Made by a program: the position numbers and the translations under genes. Shown here one piece after another: positions 24,322 through 36,611 of a stretch of DNA of 64,000 bases (positions are counted from its first letter, which is position 1; each line of letters starts with the position of its first letter). Source of the stretch: Nymphaea colorata. Lineage: Eukaryota > Streptophyta > Magnoliopsida > Nymphaeales > Nymphaeaceae. The notes under the pieces are model-generated. The model saw only the letters and a program-made list of their open reading frames with translations. It ran no database searches and was not told the origin of the DNA. The stretch spans positions 29,801,206 to 29,865,205 of the forward strand of contig NC_045139.1 of the NCBI RefSeq assembly GCF_008831285.2. Direction: 5' to 3'.

Positions 24322-26130
24322 AATTGCACGATTTACCTGATATTCAGGAATGTAAGAAAGCTGCATGTTAGAAACTACTTGAGCCAATTTTCTTCCTTTC
24401 ATTTTCTCCTATGGTCTACAAATGAGTTAAATGTGAATACTTTCAGGGTGCTACAATCCTAGATCAGAAAGTGTGCATTGCCCGTTGGGGTGATTATGAT
24501 GACTCTTATAGTCTGTGGGGTGGCTATTCGTGGAGTCATGATGGAGACACATTTTCGAAGGTACTTTTGTATATTCAACGTATTTCATTCTTTTCATGCA
24601 ACTATCAAGAAAACTGAAAATACCCTGGGATTGTGAGTGCTGATAACTAGAACCTCAAATATGTGTCTTATTTAACATCATTTGTCTATTATTTCACATC
24701 ATGTTTACTATTCTGATGCAGCTTGTTGGTTCTCGGGGCACTTAGAGATAAGCCTTTATAGTCTTCCCATTCAACTTGATTTTCTGTTATGTAGAGAAAC
24801 CCACTAGACGTGTCTATCAGTATTTGACTACCTTATTTAGAAGGTTAGATAGCAAACTGTATGTTGTACACAACTCTGAAATTGTGGGGAAACTTCTAAA
24901 TTATTGGACTTTTTCATGTATCATATTACTGAGCAACTGAGGATGAATTATGCCCAAAGCCCAGAATTTATATTGGGCATACGACTTGTTAACATGACAA
25001 GAAATATGTCTCTACAACCTTTTGCCTTCAGGAGGTTTCATGTTAGGAAACCTATTGTTTCAGGATGTTGGATTACAATGACTTTTTAGTTAATTACACT
25101 GTTCTCATGTGGTACATCTGCATCAGCTAAGATGCTCGTAGCAGGAGATGCTGTTCATAAAATTATCTGAGTGGGACATTCTTATTTATGTAATATGGAG
25201 TTCCCTTCAGGATAATGCATCATAAAGGAAGGAACAAGTGGTATAAATGTCAATGCCAAAAAAAAAAAATGCTATGGTACTCTTGAGCATGGGCCACGTT
25301 TAAAGACCTGTGACTGTTGCTTTGATTTTATTATCTATTCGATGAATTCATGGAGTACGATTGTAGCATTTCTGAACTTGTCTGTTGCCTAACTAGGCCA
25401 CACAAGAGTGACACTTCATGGCTACTCCAACGGAAGCTGTAACAATGGCACAAGAAGTAGTTAAAACCATGTTAGCCAAAGGATACATCCTAGGCAAGGA
25501 TGCATTAGCCAAGGCGAGAGAGTTTGATGAATCCCATAAAGTGTCTGCCGCAGCTGCTGCGAAGGTTTGTGAATTGAGCAAGAGAATTGGGCTCACTGGC
25601 AGGATCAATGCAGGAGTTGATACGCTCAAATCAGTGGATAAGAGGTACAATGTCTCTGGAATTACTGGCACAGCATTGGCAGCTACAGGCAGGGGTGTGG
25701 CAGCTGCAACCAATGCCTTTGTTAAGAGCAGCTACTTCTCTGCTGGCGCTCTTTGGGTGTCTGATGCTCTTGCCCGGGCTTCTAAAGCTGCAGCTGAACT
25801 GGGAAGTCATTCCAGTAAGAAGTGAACTATGGAAACTTTTTATGCTCGACTGTACTGTACGAATTGGCAATCTAAGCTGGCCTTCTTTCTGCTTGGTTAA
25901 GCAAGGACAGTTCTTTTCTGTAATGTAATTAATGATAATAGTAATGAGGCTTCCAAAATTTTAACTAGTTCTTATGTCTGTTTTTCTTTTCCTTTTCAGA
26001 TGCCAATTGATAATATGAATAATCTTCCCGGATTTTTAGCTGCATTTTGCTGTTAGTAGCTTGCTTTGATTCTATTTTTAAACAAAAAACAGGGGGTTAA
26101 GCAGGCTTCTGAATATTGCTGCGCTGCTGT
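24322..26130 (+). repeat. Tandem duplication, downstream unit (1.81 kb)
   Basis: Second copy of 22420-24321. Main differences are a 73-bp deletion matching 22952-23024, absence of the 21-bp repeat in the terminal exon, and scattered substitutions. The high identity in both introns and exons indicates a recent event. Confidence 0.95.
24447..25825 (+). pseudogene. Headless second copy of the RRM gene (exon 3 and terminal exon only)
   Basis: The copy keeps exon 3 (24447-24560) and the terminal exon (25397-25825) with their splice sites, but has no first two exons, no leader and no promoter of its own. In the terminal exon the codons GCC ACA CAA GAG are followed by TGA at 25409-25411, where the parent has AGC, so normal splicing into it would stop at once. 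An ATG at 25418 opens a clean 135-codon frame covering the whole C-terminal domain; the parent has GTG there. It could serve as an alternative last exon of the parent gene, which would give an RRM-only product, or it could be silent. The open frame may simply reflect youth. Confidence 0.75.
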
Positions 26131-29100
26131 GCATCTAGGATATGAACAGTTCGGATGTGGTTTCAATAGTTTAAATAGTCGAATTTAAACTGTCTAGGTA
26201 CCTGTTTGTATAGTTTAATCTGATGACTATCATGGAGCTGCCTCTCAAGGGGGTAATCCACCAGGTGACATGGTCTCTAAACTCTGCAATGATTCACCAG
26301 TTTGAATGCGAGCTTAGGGAAGTTTCACTCAGTGGCATCCTGTTTCTTGGATTTTCAAAGCAACCTCAAGCTTCTCAATTTCTGTCACAAGTCACCTGTT
26401 TGCTCGAAGCAGGTTATTTGTTAGAACATTTCACCATTGTAGGTGGAATGCCTTAACACACAAGTCGCCCTCCTGGTTTGCCAACAGCTGTCAAAAAAGG
26501 TCCCTCTTTATTCTTTAATTCAGAAATTTTGAAGTTTATTGGAGGTAAAACCTTCTTTGGATTCTGTAAGGTTTACTTTTACTTTTTTCTCAAGAAATTC
26601 TTTTATGGAGATTATGGGAACTTCAAAACCTCACCTTTCTGAATCGAACCTTTAACTTGACATCCGAATTTGGGAGTCGTCAGAAAGAAATTGTTGCCCA
26701 TATGAGGGTTAAATTAAAAGCATGAGATTTCCCATTAAATGGAATTTTTCTTCGATATTAAGCATTAACGATCTAAGATCCGCAGAAATCCTGATTTATA
26801 AGCTTTTACTTTCAGACAACTGTTTTCTCCAATAGATGGCTCTTGAAAATTCATCCTCAAACTGAATCGAATCGTCTCGAGTATGTGCTATGGTTTCCAT
26901 TTCTACCGATCGTCTTGAATATTTACTGCGGCGTCGTCCAGTTTTCCCTTGGATCCTTGCAGTGGACTCCCAATGTGGATGTTGAAATCTCTGCATTGGG
27001 GTTGTCGACACCCTCACAATTGAGTTTCTTGTTACACACACGAATTTCTAACAAAATTGGTATCGTAGTTTCATAATGGAATCGACACAAATGTAAAAAG
27101 AAATCCCACCCTGCGACTAAATCGAGATCAAGTCATCTGCTGCTCGAATCCCTCAGCAACATGAATCACATATCTGGTCAGTAACAACAGTACACTAACA
27201 AACAAGAAAAAGGCTTCCATGGCTGGACAACTCGACAAGGTGAAGGGGGTGGCGACCTGCCTGTGACAAGTGACCTACAAAGAAAACCTGTGCTTGCTTT
27301 TCCAAGCATTGAAAAGGACATGAACCCACAAATTTGAGCAGCAGTAATAATGGCACATGAAACACCCAACCAGATATTGCCCATCACACCTGGGCAAAAC
27401 TCCAATGAAAATAGAACTTTAGAGATCAGCAAGAAAAGAAAAAGGGAAAGGAAAACAGAAAAGCTGTCTTTTTCATTGTGCCAGCATAAACTTGAGCTTT
27501 TTGCAAGGTTTTTTTAAAACGCAAGAATTCAAACCTAAAATAGCTATTTTCCGATAACGGCAATTTGGGGATCTCAAGAAAAGTTGGGGACTCCATTTAG
27601 GAGATGTTTGATTGCGGATTCAACTCCCCATGGTCTGATATGGCTTAGAAATACACCGGTGCTAGGGGTGGAAGCAAGTGTGGGCTGCATGTGGGCAATT
27701 GCCCACACGAACCCAAAAATTTTCTTAATTTTATATCCATATTTTTTGAGTAATTTTTTTCATTTACTTAATTCTCCTTAGCCAGAATTTTCTGGCTCCA
27801 AGCCTTCAATGCAATAGATCAGGAACTGAAGGATCTCAGATCTAGAAAAGAAGTTCAAATAACCAGACATCCCCTGGCCAATCAAATAGATGGGACTTCA
27901 AAGATCATTGGTCCAAGATCCAAGGTTCATAACTGAAAACCCGGGCTCCAAGTGAACTATAGATGTAAACGGTTTGGATTTGGATAGTCTACCTGATGAA
28001 TTTGATAGATTCATGCTGAAAAAATGTGGTGGAAAAAGATGGGTCATTAGACAACTCCTGTTTAAGGGTGGGCAATGGGCCCACTTACTCAAACCGGCCC
28101 GTGATGGGCTGAGTTTGAGCTGGTTCTTTGATTCTTGGGTATTGGAGGGCTCCATATACTTAGAAGTTAGAACTCATCTCTCCTTTTTTTTTTTTTTTTT
28201 GCTATATACATATTCCCTCGACATATGACATTAGCAATCGGCTTACTTAGAAACTTTTCATGTGTCGTTGATGGTATCTTTAGAAACTCTTCATATGTCA
28301 CCGATGATTCTCTTAAAAGCTCTCAACATATCGTCAATGGTTTCTGAAATATTAAAATATAAAATATTAAAAGTTTCAAATATAAGTAATACCCATAGGT
28401 ATAAAGTTGAGTTGACAGTCAGGCTCGACTCGACTCGACAGGTTCGGCTTATGCTTTGGACGACCCACCAAGCCTCACTTTGTTGAGCCACGGGCTGGCC
28501 TGGCCCACAGCCCAATGCCCAATGCCCAGCCTTATTTCTTCAGTTATTCACCAAAAAGAAAATTAATCTAACTGATAAGGTAAGTGTTGGGATCTAACAG
28601 TGGGCGTCGGGCCAGTCTCAGAGACAATGAAGAAACCGGGTCGAGCCCATAAAATTTTTTATAATATTTTTATGTATATAGATATATATATATACAATAT
28701 TTTTTTAGTAAATCCTGAGCCGATGGCCACCCCTAGTTGGGATGTGCATTTATGGTTTTCATCTTTGAAATGGAGTCCGCGTTTTTTTATTTTGTCGTTT
28801 GGAAAAAGTTGTAGCGAGGACCTCCTTGATTGATCCAGCATTCTCTGGAAATGGTGGTCTCCAAAAAGGTATTTTTTTCTTTATGACTTCAACATGGGCA
28901 CAGAACAGTGCTCTTTCGGCGTAAATGTTACAAAAAATGGGCTAAGAGATTAGGCAGGCACAATAATACAGCAACAAGTAAACCAGACAAATGTATAGTG
29001 CTCTTCCTTTAACCAAAAACTCAAACCTGCTTTTTACTACCTGCCCAACAAAATCCATATTCAAATTTGGTCCAACTCACATGCAAGAGAGGGAAAAAGG

Positions 29101-29944
29101 GAATCTGTGGTTTTGTTCATATGCATACATGAAACCATCTAGAAGTGATCCAAACTCACCCACAAAAAAAAAAAAAAAAAAAAAGGAAACTAAGATTTAC
29201 CTACTCCACCTCTCTTCCTTAAAGAGTAAAGAAAACAAAGCCTCAAAGATTGTGAGAATTCTACCACTATGAAATTCCACACTCTCTTCCTTAGAGTAAA
29301 GAAAACAAAGCCTTTAAAGATTGTGAGAATGCTACCACTATGAAATTCCAAACAAACAGTGCCAAATCTCTCGCCTACCTCTTCAAGAGAGGCCAACCAA
29401 AACGGAACACATTGCTCTTTACACCAAGTTGGAGTTGTTACATCTTCACTTAAAAAGTTCAAACTGATATTCCACCGCTGTTCCTAGCAGGATTCAATTT
29501 TCAAGTTTTGAATGGGAAAACAACTACAAGAAATTTGGTCATGAAGTAGGCCCAACTGCCATGCTCCACTTGCACCAGAGCAGCCCAATCCACTCGATTT
29601 TTTTCAACTCTACGAGAATTATAGGCACATCCCCTACTGTTTATCAACAAGAAATACGAATAAGATGAAGGAAAATTTTCTCATTCAATTCAATGCTTCT
29701 CGTTGTGTATTCAAATCTTTTATCCATTTTCTGCTTTTAATCAAGCATCAAATTTCTTCTGTCAAACTCTACACTCTTCTTCTGTACACAGAGTCCAACT
29801 AAGCTTCACCACCACCCACATTTCAGTTTCCACATACAACATTACCCTTTAAACTAAGAAGAAAAAAAAAAAAAAAAAAAAGAGGAATACCACGTAAGGG
29901 ATCCCCACAAACCAAAAATTACAAAGGAAATGCTCTAATGAGTA
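26131..29944. other. Intergenic region between RRM duplication and glutaredoxin-like gene
   Basis: No recognisable gene. Contents: a partial TE of the GTGGGCAATTGCCCAC family around 27660-27800; a stretch rich in GCTCGACTCGACTCGAC and GGCCTGGCCC near 28415-28510 resembling a hAT-like end; poly(T) and poly(A) runs at 28181-28200 and 29164-29184; and a 72-bp tandem repeat at 29210-29352. The hydrophobic minus-strand frame at 27178-27432 has no family resemblance that I can support. Confidence 0.5.
29210..29352. repeat. Two-copy tandem repeat, about 72-bp unit
   Basis: The unit starting CTCTCTTCCTT and ending in ACTATGAAATTCCA occurs at 29210-29281 and 29282-29352 with a few substitutions and small indels. 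It lies 3' of the glutaredoxin-like gene. No function is evident. Confidence 0.9.
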
Positions 29945-31231
29945 TCAACAGCATAGGGAGCACCTCACGATACCGTTCTCGTTGCAGTCCGGGCACCTCA
30001 GGAACTCGTCCCTGTCCTCCTCATACACCTTGCAGCTGCCATGACACGTCTCGCAGGGCACGAATCTTATGTCACCGCAACCCTCGCACGCCGACCCGCC
30101 GACCGCCCGCAGCGGCAGCCCCTCCACCATTGCGCTCAGCTTCCCAGAGTCGTGCAATTGCCGGACTTCGTCGGCGCCGCCAACATACCGGCCACCTATG
30201 AAGAGCCTCGGCAGCGGCCCCGGCCCCGGTTCGCCGAGCAGTGTCCTGAGCTCCTCCTTGTATCCGGAGTGCATGGATACGTCCCTCTCGTCCACCAGCA
30301 CGCCCAGTCCCCTTAGTATCAGCCTCACCGCACGGCAGTCCTCGTAGGTTTTTCGTATGCCACGGAGACTCGTCACATAGAGAACCACTGCTCCATCCTC
30401 GCCGCGTGGCGGACAGTCGTTAAGTGGGGCCACGCGGGATGCCTTCCGCGCCAACTGCTCGCCGGCCGGCGAGCTCGCCTTCAAGCTCTCTGACTCTGAT
30501 TTATCCGATTCCTCTTCTTTATCTGATTCATCTGGTGAACCGACGGATTCTGCGGGTTCCTCAGCCGGTTCGTCGGCAGCGGCGGGGCTCGGGTTTGTTT
30601 TAGGAGAGAGTTGGTGATTTAGAGCCTTACGGAACGTGTCGATGATATCCGGATCGAAGTCGAGGACCACGGAAGGATCCGAGTCTCCCACCTGCAACCA
30701 GACCGATCCGGGGGAACCGGCGGCTGAGGGCGGCTTGGGCAGGACGGCGTGGAAGGAGAAGGAGCGGGCGGCGGTGGAATTGCGGTAGCTGGGGAGGTAT
30801 AGCGGAGAATGCTCCTCGAGGCCCTCCATGAGCTCCCACACATCCAGAGTCTCGGGCTCGCCGGGGGGCGTTGCGGTCGGCGTGAACTTCCTCGAGCCTG
30901 CCCGATGCCGGTTCGCCGTCTCCATGGCCGTCGACCAATCCAGCACCTTGGCCGCCGGAGAGCGATTTTCTTCGCGCTTTGAGTCGCGCCCACCGCCATC
31001 GTCTCCTTCGACGCTCTCCGCTTCCTTCCTTGCCTCTGCGAAGAGTTTCTCGTCGAAGGCGTCGAGTTTGAGGCTGCCCAGCGTGGTGGACGAGAGGGAA
31101 ACAACGTGGCAGCCATCATCATTCTTCCGAAGGAGGTCGTGGACGGGCAGGGAGCGGCTGCGAGGGAGAGGGTACCAGGAGGAGTTGGGGCTGCCATGGC
31201 GGCGAAACCTTTTCGAACTCGCACAACCCAT
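29945..31231 (-). CDS. Plant glutaredoxin-family protein with C-terminal CxxC zinc module (At3g28850-like)
   Basis: Single-exon gene of 428 residues. It begins MGCASSK, a classic N-myristoylation plus palmitoylation signal that predicts plasma-membrane attachment. A long, poorly conserved, Ser/Pro- and acid-rich region follows to about residue 275. Residues 281-370 are a glutaredoxin-like fold: VVLYVTSLRGIRKTYEDC at the start and LPRLFIGGRYVGGADEV around the cis-Pro and glutathione-binding area. The canonical CPYC active site is replaced by SLRG, as is usual in this family, so ordinary dithiol reductase activity is unlikely. The C-terminus has four CxxC pairs (CEGC, CETC, CPDC, CSLC) resembling a DnaJ-type zinc module. 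Family known, biochemical role largely unknown. GC content is much higher than in the surroundings, as expected for the coding region of an intronless gene. Confidence 0.93.
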   Translation of the reverse strand: MGCASSKRFRRHGSPNSSWYPLPRSRSLPVHDLLRKNDDGCHVVSLSSTTLGSLKLDAFDEKLFAEARKEAESVEGDDGGGRDSKREENRSPAAKVLDWSTAMETANRHRAGSRKFTPTATPPGEPETLDVWELMEGLEEHSPLYLPSYRNSTAARSFSFHAVLPKPPSAAGSPGSVWLQVGDSDPSVVLDFDPDIIDTFRKALNHQLSPKTNPSPAAADEPAEEPAESVGSPDESDKEEESDKSESESLKASSPAGEQLARKASRVAPLNDCPPRGEDGAVVLYVTSLRGIRKTYEDCRAVRLILRGLGVLVDERDVSMHSGYKEELRTLLGEPGPGPLPRLFIGGRYVGGADEVRQLHDSGKLSAMVEGLPLRAVGGSACEGCGDIRFVPCETCHGSCKVYEEDRDEFLRCPDCNENGIVRCSLCC

Positions 31232-33934
31232 CGATAGAGACGGAGGAGACGCAGACAGAAATGGCTGCGAATTAATTTCCTTTCTTGGGGACGATAGGTC
31301 TAATGAATTCCCGTGTGAACTAGAGCGAGAGAGAGAGAGGGTCTAATCCAATGATGAAGGGATCGGGATTCGGAATAAACCTGACGGCTCCCCTGGATTC
31401 CTGGTTTTACGGGAGATGTAGGTGCCAGAAAATCCACAATTTACTATCCTAAAAATTCCGGGAAACCCGCCGGCTTCTATATTGCCATACAATCATTCCT
31501 CGTCACAGAACCTCGTTCGCCGTCCACAAAAGTAAAGTAGAACAGCAACCATTCCCCTCTCTCGGAAGAAATGCGTTTCCAGCCGTCGACGGCAAATTTC
31601 CCCGCTGAAGTTACAGGAGACAGGCCATCCTCTGTCTCTCAGAAGCTATCCGATTCCACGCTCAGCAGCGATCCTGGCCAGACCCCAAAAAACGAAAATA
31701 AGAGATGAAAAATCTCTGAAAACATCAATCGATTCTGCTAATCAACAAGAGAAAAAACACCATAACTTTGAGTCCATTCAAAATTCTCGACAAAAATCAT
31801 GAAACCGATCAATGGTATCGACGAATTTACCAGAACTGAGAAGAAACACGAAATACGAATAACGAAATTGGGCAGAGGCTTGATGGGGAGAGAGAGAATC
31901 CGACTTACGGAGTTATCCTAAATTCGAATTCCTGGAGAAGCGATTTCAAGCACGGAAAAGGAAATCTCCCAACGTGAACACTGGCGACGTTTGCGGGTGC
32001 CCGAGTCGGACAAGATCTCGACAACAGTGGCCGTGTAATCGACCGGCAATGGAAGCGTCGGTCACTGCATCATCAGCAGCAGTAACTCCATCGTTAATGC
32101 CAAGCACTCCGCTAATCGCGTTTCCTTATGTCGAAGAAACGACCAAGAGAAACGACGTTTTCCTCTCAATCTTCTGATTCCAGAGAGAAAGTGACAGAGA
32201 AAGAGAGAGAGAAGAGTCAAAAGTAGGAGGAGTCCCTCGTTGAACGAAGCCCTTCCTTTTAGCCGTCGCAGTCTCTTTTCAAATGGGGTTTTTCCCCTCT
32301 TTTGAAATCGTCAACTCAGAGAGAGAAGAAGACGAGGAGTGGCGCCAACTCTCTTCCTCCGCCGCGTCGTCTTCAACGGAACGAAGCGGATAATCAAAAG
32401 CAAGAGGAAGAAATGATTTCCTCTGCCGCGTCTCCTCTCCCTGGGTGCACGTTCATGGTTTAAGTTTTGTTTTCAAAAATTTCCGTTTACCTCTGCTTTT
32501 GAAGACAAATCCCACAAACGAACCTCAAACCTTAGAATTTCACCATAAGGGGCACGACTTTTGTTATAACATTTCAAATGAAATGCCTACGATGGTAGAA
32601 TAAGTTCACATGTAATTGAAGTTTTCATTTATAAATTTTAGTGAAACTTTTGAAACTATAGTTCGGCTCTTTAATGAAAAATTCTTAGCTTTACCCTTCT
32701 TAAAAAAATATGTTTCTTACCCATGGATCCCTAGTCCCCAAGGGAAACTAATAGTACGAACTATAATTCGTAACTTTCCCATAAATTTATAATTTTTATG
32801 AAAACACTTGTGGATTATAATTTCTAACAGATTGATGATTTATATATATTTTTAATGTATAAATCTTCTTAAACAAGGTGTTACTTTCTATTAAACTGCG
32901 GAATTTCGTCTGCTTGCCTCGTGATGCTTGACGAACGGACCTTCGCCGTGGCTACAGTAAAGAAGAAGATACGTTAATTTTGGAATTTTATAAACCACAA
33001 AAAGGTAGCTTCGTGGAATAAGTTAAATATTTCGGTCGCACGTCTGATATTCTTGCTTGCCGGCACCAATAAAAGTTGCTTCCACCCGCGTGCATCAATT
33101 TATGTCCAAGCATTATGCTGATATTCTAAAAACGCCCTCATGTTTTTAAGTCTTGCAGTTGTGAACAGCCACTAATTTGACTGGCTTTTTAATGTGGACA
33201 GTCTAAAAATAGGAGAAAAATAAAAAAAAAATTGACGATTATTTTTGTTATTGGTTTTAATATATATATTTTTTATTATTATTATTTTCTTAACTATGCA
33301 TCTACTTTATATGAACGTCATTGATTTGATAAAACAGCGCTGGATAACTAACTCGAGTCACCATTAACTCACTCTCAATCTCTATACTATGTATACACAA
33401 GGCCGGTTAAAATCTGATTAAATAAGTTAAAAAATATTACTTTTTATTTGTTAAATTAAATAATTAATTTAAAGTCCAAATTAAAAAAATCGAATACAAA
33501 ATCCCATCAAAACAAGATGAACTGAGATGGGTCTTTAAATCAAATTGATCCAAATCCATGCGGTTTCAATACATCGGCACGTGATTAGATAACAAAAGGA
33601 CGAAGGGAAAAAAACGCATCGGATGACATATAGTGAACATGGATTTAAATGAATATTAATGGACAACGTAATTTCTTAAGACAATGACAGAAAGGAGTTT
33701 TATTTGCATCTAGGCGGGGTTTTATTGGAGGGCTTCTCTGTCTCCCTCACCAATTCCACATTACTTCTGCTCAATTCAATGTCCCCTTAAAATTTACAGC
33801 ATAACGTTTGCAAACCGACAAAAAAAAAAAAAAAAACTGGCTTCCATCATCCCATGTGGCTTTCATATTCATATGTGTGGCTCAATTGCTTAATCACAGT
33901 TTTTTTTTAGCAATGGAATGCATTTTTTGATAGT

Positions 33935-33982
<48 letters not shown>

Positions 33983-36611
33983 AAAAAAACTATTGGTACT
34001 CTGTTTATTTTAATTTTCATATATATATAATGACTTTGCCATGTAATCAAGACAAAGCATATAGATGCGTAAGAGAAAAAACTATATATACTAGTACTAG
34101 TCTACTAGATGATCAAAATACTCATCATTTATTTGGAGTTGGATAGAATGGTTCTAGTTAGATAGTTGGTAACTATGGAAAACTAAAGTAACAATATATA
34201 TATCATCTGGATTTGAGTTTGATGTTGGTCGTCGTATTTGGTTTTGGTGAATGCAACTTTTAAATGGAAGGATAGGCATGTTAACCAGCAGACAAGAAGA
34301 TAAATGTGCATCCACCAGACACATTATACCTCATTTTGTTTTGAATAAGGGAGATGAGACGTCAATGTCTGCATTGAACACCCAAAAAAATATGTATGCG
34401 TATTATCTGCCACACTCTTTGTCCGTGGTTGGTGGACTTACCTTTCTTTCATCCCCAAAATAAATAAATCTTCCGTTAATTTAAAAACACATATAGACGA
34501 GTCAACCGGAAGAAAATGAATCCCATGATGCGCCAAATACATGGAGAATGCTACTACCCTTGCATTCTTCTTGGGGACATCAAAATTTTAACAATCAAGT
34601 CTCTTCTTGCATATGATTTATGTATTAATCATGGGCCCCGTCAATTTGTTTTTTTTTTTTTAAATTATATCTAAGTTTTAAGAAATTTTACTTGTTTTAA
34701 ATAAAAATTTTGAAAAATGATATTTCAAATTATGGTTAAAATATTTTTTAACCATTTTTTAAATAAAAGTAGGAAATTAATTAGCCAATACAAGCTGACT
34801 ATGTCTACTATATATATATATATATATAAATTGAAAATCAACTAGTTAGAAAATGGTGTAAGTCTGTAGCTACGAGAACAAAAGCGCCATGAAAGAAGCG
34901 GAGCCCTCGAAGCAAACAACTCCTTTCAAGTGGACAGGACAGCCAACGTGCTCGACACAGTTCGCAAACGACGAGCTTCGTTGGCAAATTCACAAGATTT
35001 TGCTGCAAAGCAGGGAACAATGAACACGGCGCCTTGTTTGGTTGCTTTTGAAGAAGCTGCTACATGTTAATTTTGGTACAAGTTAATTTCATTGTTTTTA
35101 TCAACTTTTCATATTTTCAATTTCCCTTTTTTTGTTTTTTGGCTTTGACAGTTTACATTTGAAAAAATACAAATTCCAATTTGATTAAAGTCACAAAAAA
35201 TCTCGATTTTGACCCGATTGCGCCAATTCTTTGTGTATTTGCTTATGAATTTGATTTACAATCAAATTTTGACGCAGCAAAGCCTACAAAAAAAAAAAAA
35301 AAAAACCTCGAGATTGGGTCTGGTCAACCTTTTTGCTTTCACATGAACCATGCTGCTATCTTACAAAACTATGGTTGACTCGGTTTGGGCTGGTTGCTGT
35401 GATGTGACAGACGCATTAGCCAAGTTTGACTAAAGAGGCGGAACAGATTAAGCGATTTTTTTTTTTAAATATAAAACTTATTAGCCATGTTTGACCCAAG
35501 GCCAGTGTGAATAGAAATAGAGAGTGAGTTTTTTGGGTATAGGAATCGGCTTAAATTACCTTTATTCGAAGAGATAGAAAGAGAGAGTGAACGATGATTT
35601 TGGTTATCTATAGTCACTCAGCCATCTAACCAATGCCATCTATCTAAACTCAACCTTGGGCGTGAGTCAGGGGTCAGAAACAAGGCGTAGTTGTCAATGG
35701 TCAGGTCCTTGCTAGAGAAGTACGACGACACCTGAAAGTCAACACCGACATGGACAACCACAAGCGGAGAACTGGTAGGAAGCAATTGTTGTCGGTATCA
35801 GTTTGGTCCCATCTTATTGGTTTGAATTGGGGATTTTTTATACCAAGCTTTTCCTATTTTTCCTTATTCATTATATTCTAAAAAAAAAAAAAAAACTTGC
35901 ATGTCGCTGTAAGTTGGTGCCACAGATGGGTCCAACCACATCAAGTTCTCCTACTAAAATCATGCAGTTTCCTCTTTCCTCTTACTTTAGATTTGTAACA
36001 ACCTGGCTCGCTCACTCAGGCTCGGACTTCGAGTCTATCTAATGTGAACCTGCGATTTAGCCGTTTCAAATAAGGCTGCACACGAGCGCAGTCGAACCGG
36101 AGCTTGGTCAGCTTGAACTCAACTCGACTACACAAAATCGAGCTCAAACTCGACTCGTTTAACCCATTTAACTCATTTAGGTGTTATCTCGTGTAAGCAT
36201 TAACTCATTCAACTCGTATAAGCATTAACTCGTTTAACTTGTGAAACTGGTTTTTGCAATATTATAGTTTTTTAGTATTTTTTAAATCTTTTCAGTAGTT
36301 CTGTCACGGGGCGACTGTTCTCGCCGAACCATGCGGCGCGACTATTTTGCATAAATTCCACACGCGCGTCCACTTAATTGGGAGCAAAACAAAATTCTTT
36401 AACCGCTAAAAGTGAGAAAAATTAGTATCTCGCAATATCCGGATAATTTAATAACTAGGTGCCTTCTTCGATCTCATACACGAAAATGTATTGAGAGAGA
36501 GAGAGAGAGAAAGAGAAAGAGTCACAGAATTATTTCATTAATTTTAGCAAAACATCACATAACTTTGTTCTTATTGCAGTTTAAAGCAAAGGGTGATTGC
36601 TTTTGACACAT
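31232..36611. other. Upstream region of glutaredoxin-like gene and gene-free DNA
   Basis: About 31232-32450 is GC-richer, with GA/CT tracts and short open frames on both strands, compatible with leader and promoter of the minus-strand glutaredoxin-like gene. Beyond that the DNA is AT-rich with an (AT)n array near 33943-33977, poly(A) runs at 33818-33836, 35287-35305 and 35880-35895, and a hAT-like fragment at 36066-36300. A small plus-strand frame at 32059-32177 (about 40 codons) has no support as a gene. Confidence 0.45.
36066..36300. mobile_element. hAT-like small element, left part
   Basis: Starts AAGGCTGCACACGAG, followed by CTCGACTACACAAAATCGAGCTC and repeated TTTAACTCGT words. It matches the inner block of 13430-13908 in order and wording. 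The right end is not recognisable, so this is probably truncated. Confidence 0.55.

Noticed and set aside
27178-27432. Hydrophobic 84-codon minus-strand frame
   Set aside because: Looks membrane-like but matches no family I know; no splice context or neighbouring exons could be found.
30619-31346. Long open frames overlapping the glutaredoxin-like gene in other frames and on the plus strand
   Set aside because: High-GC coding DNA lacks stops in shadow frames; the 428-codon frame has all the family motifs.
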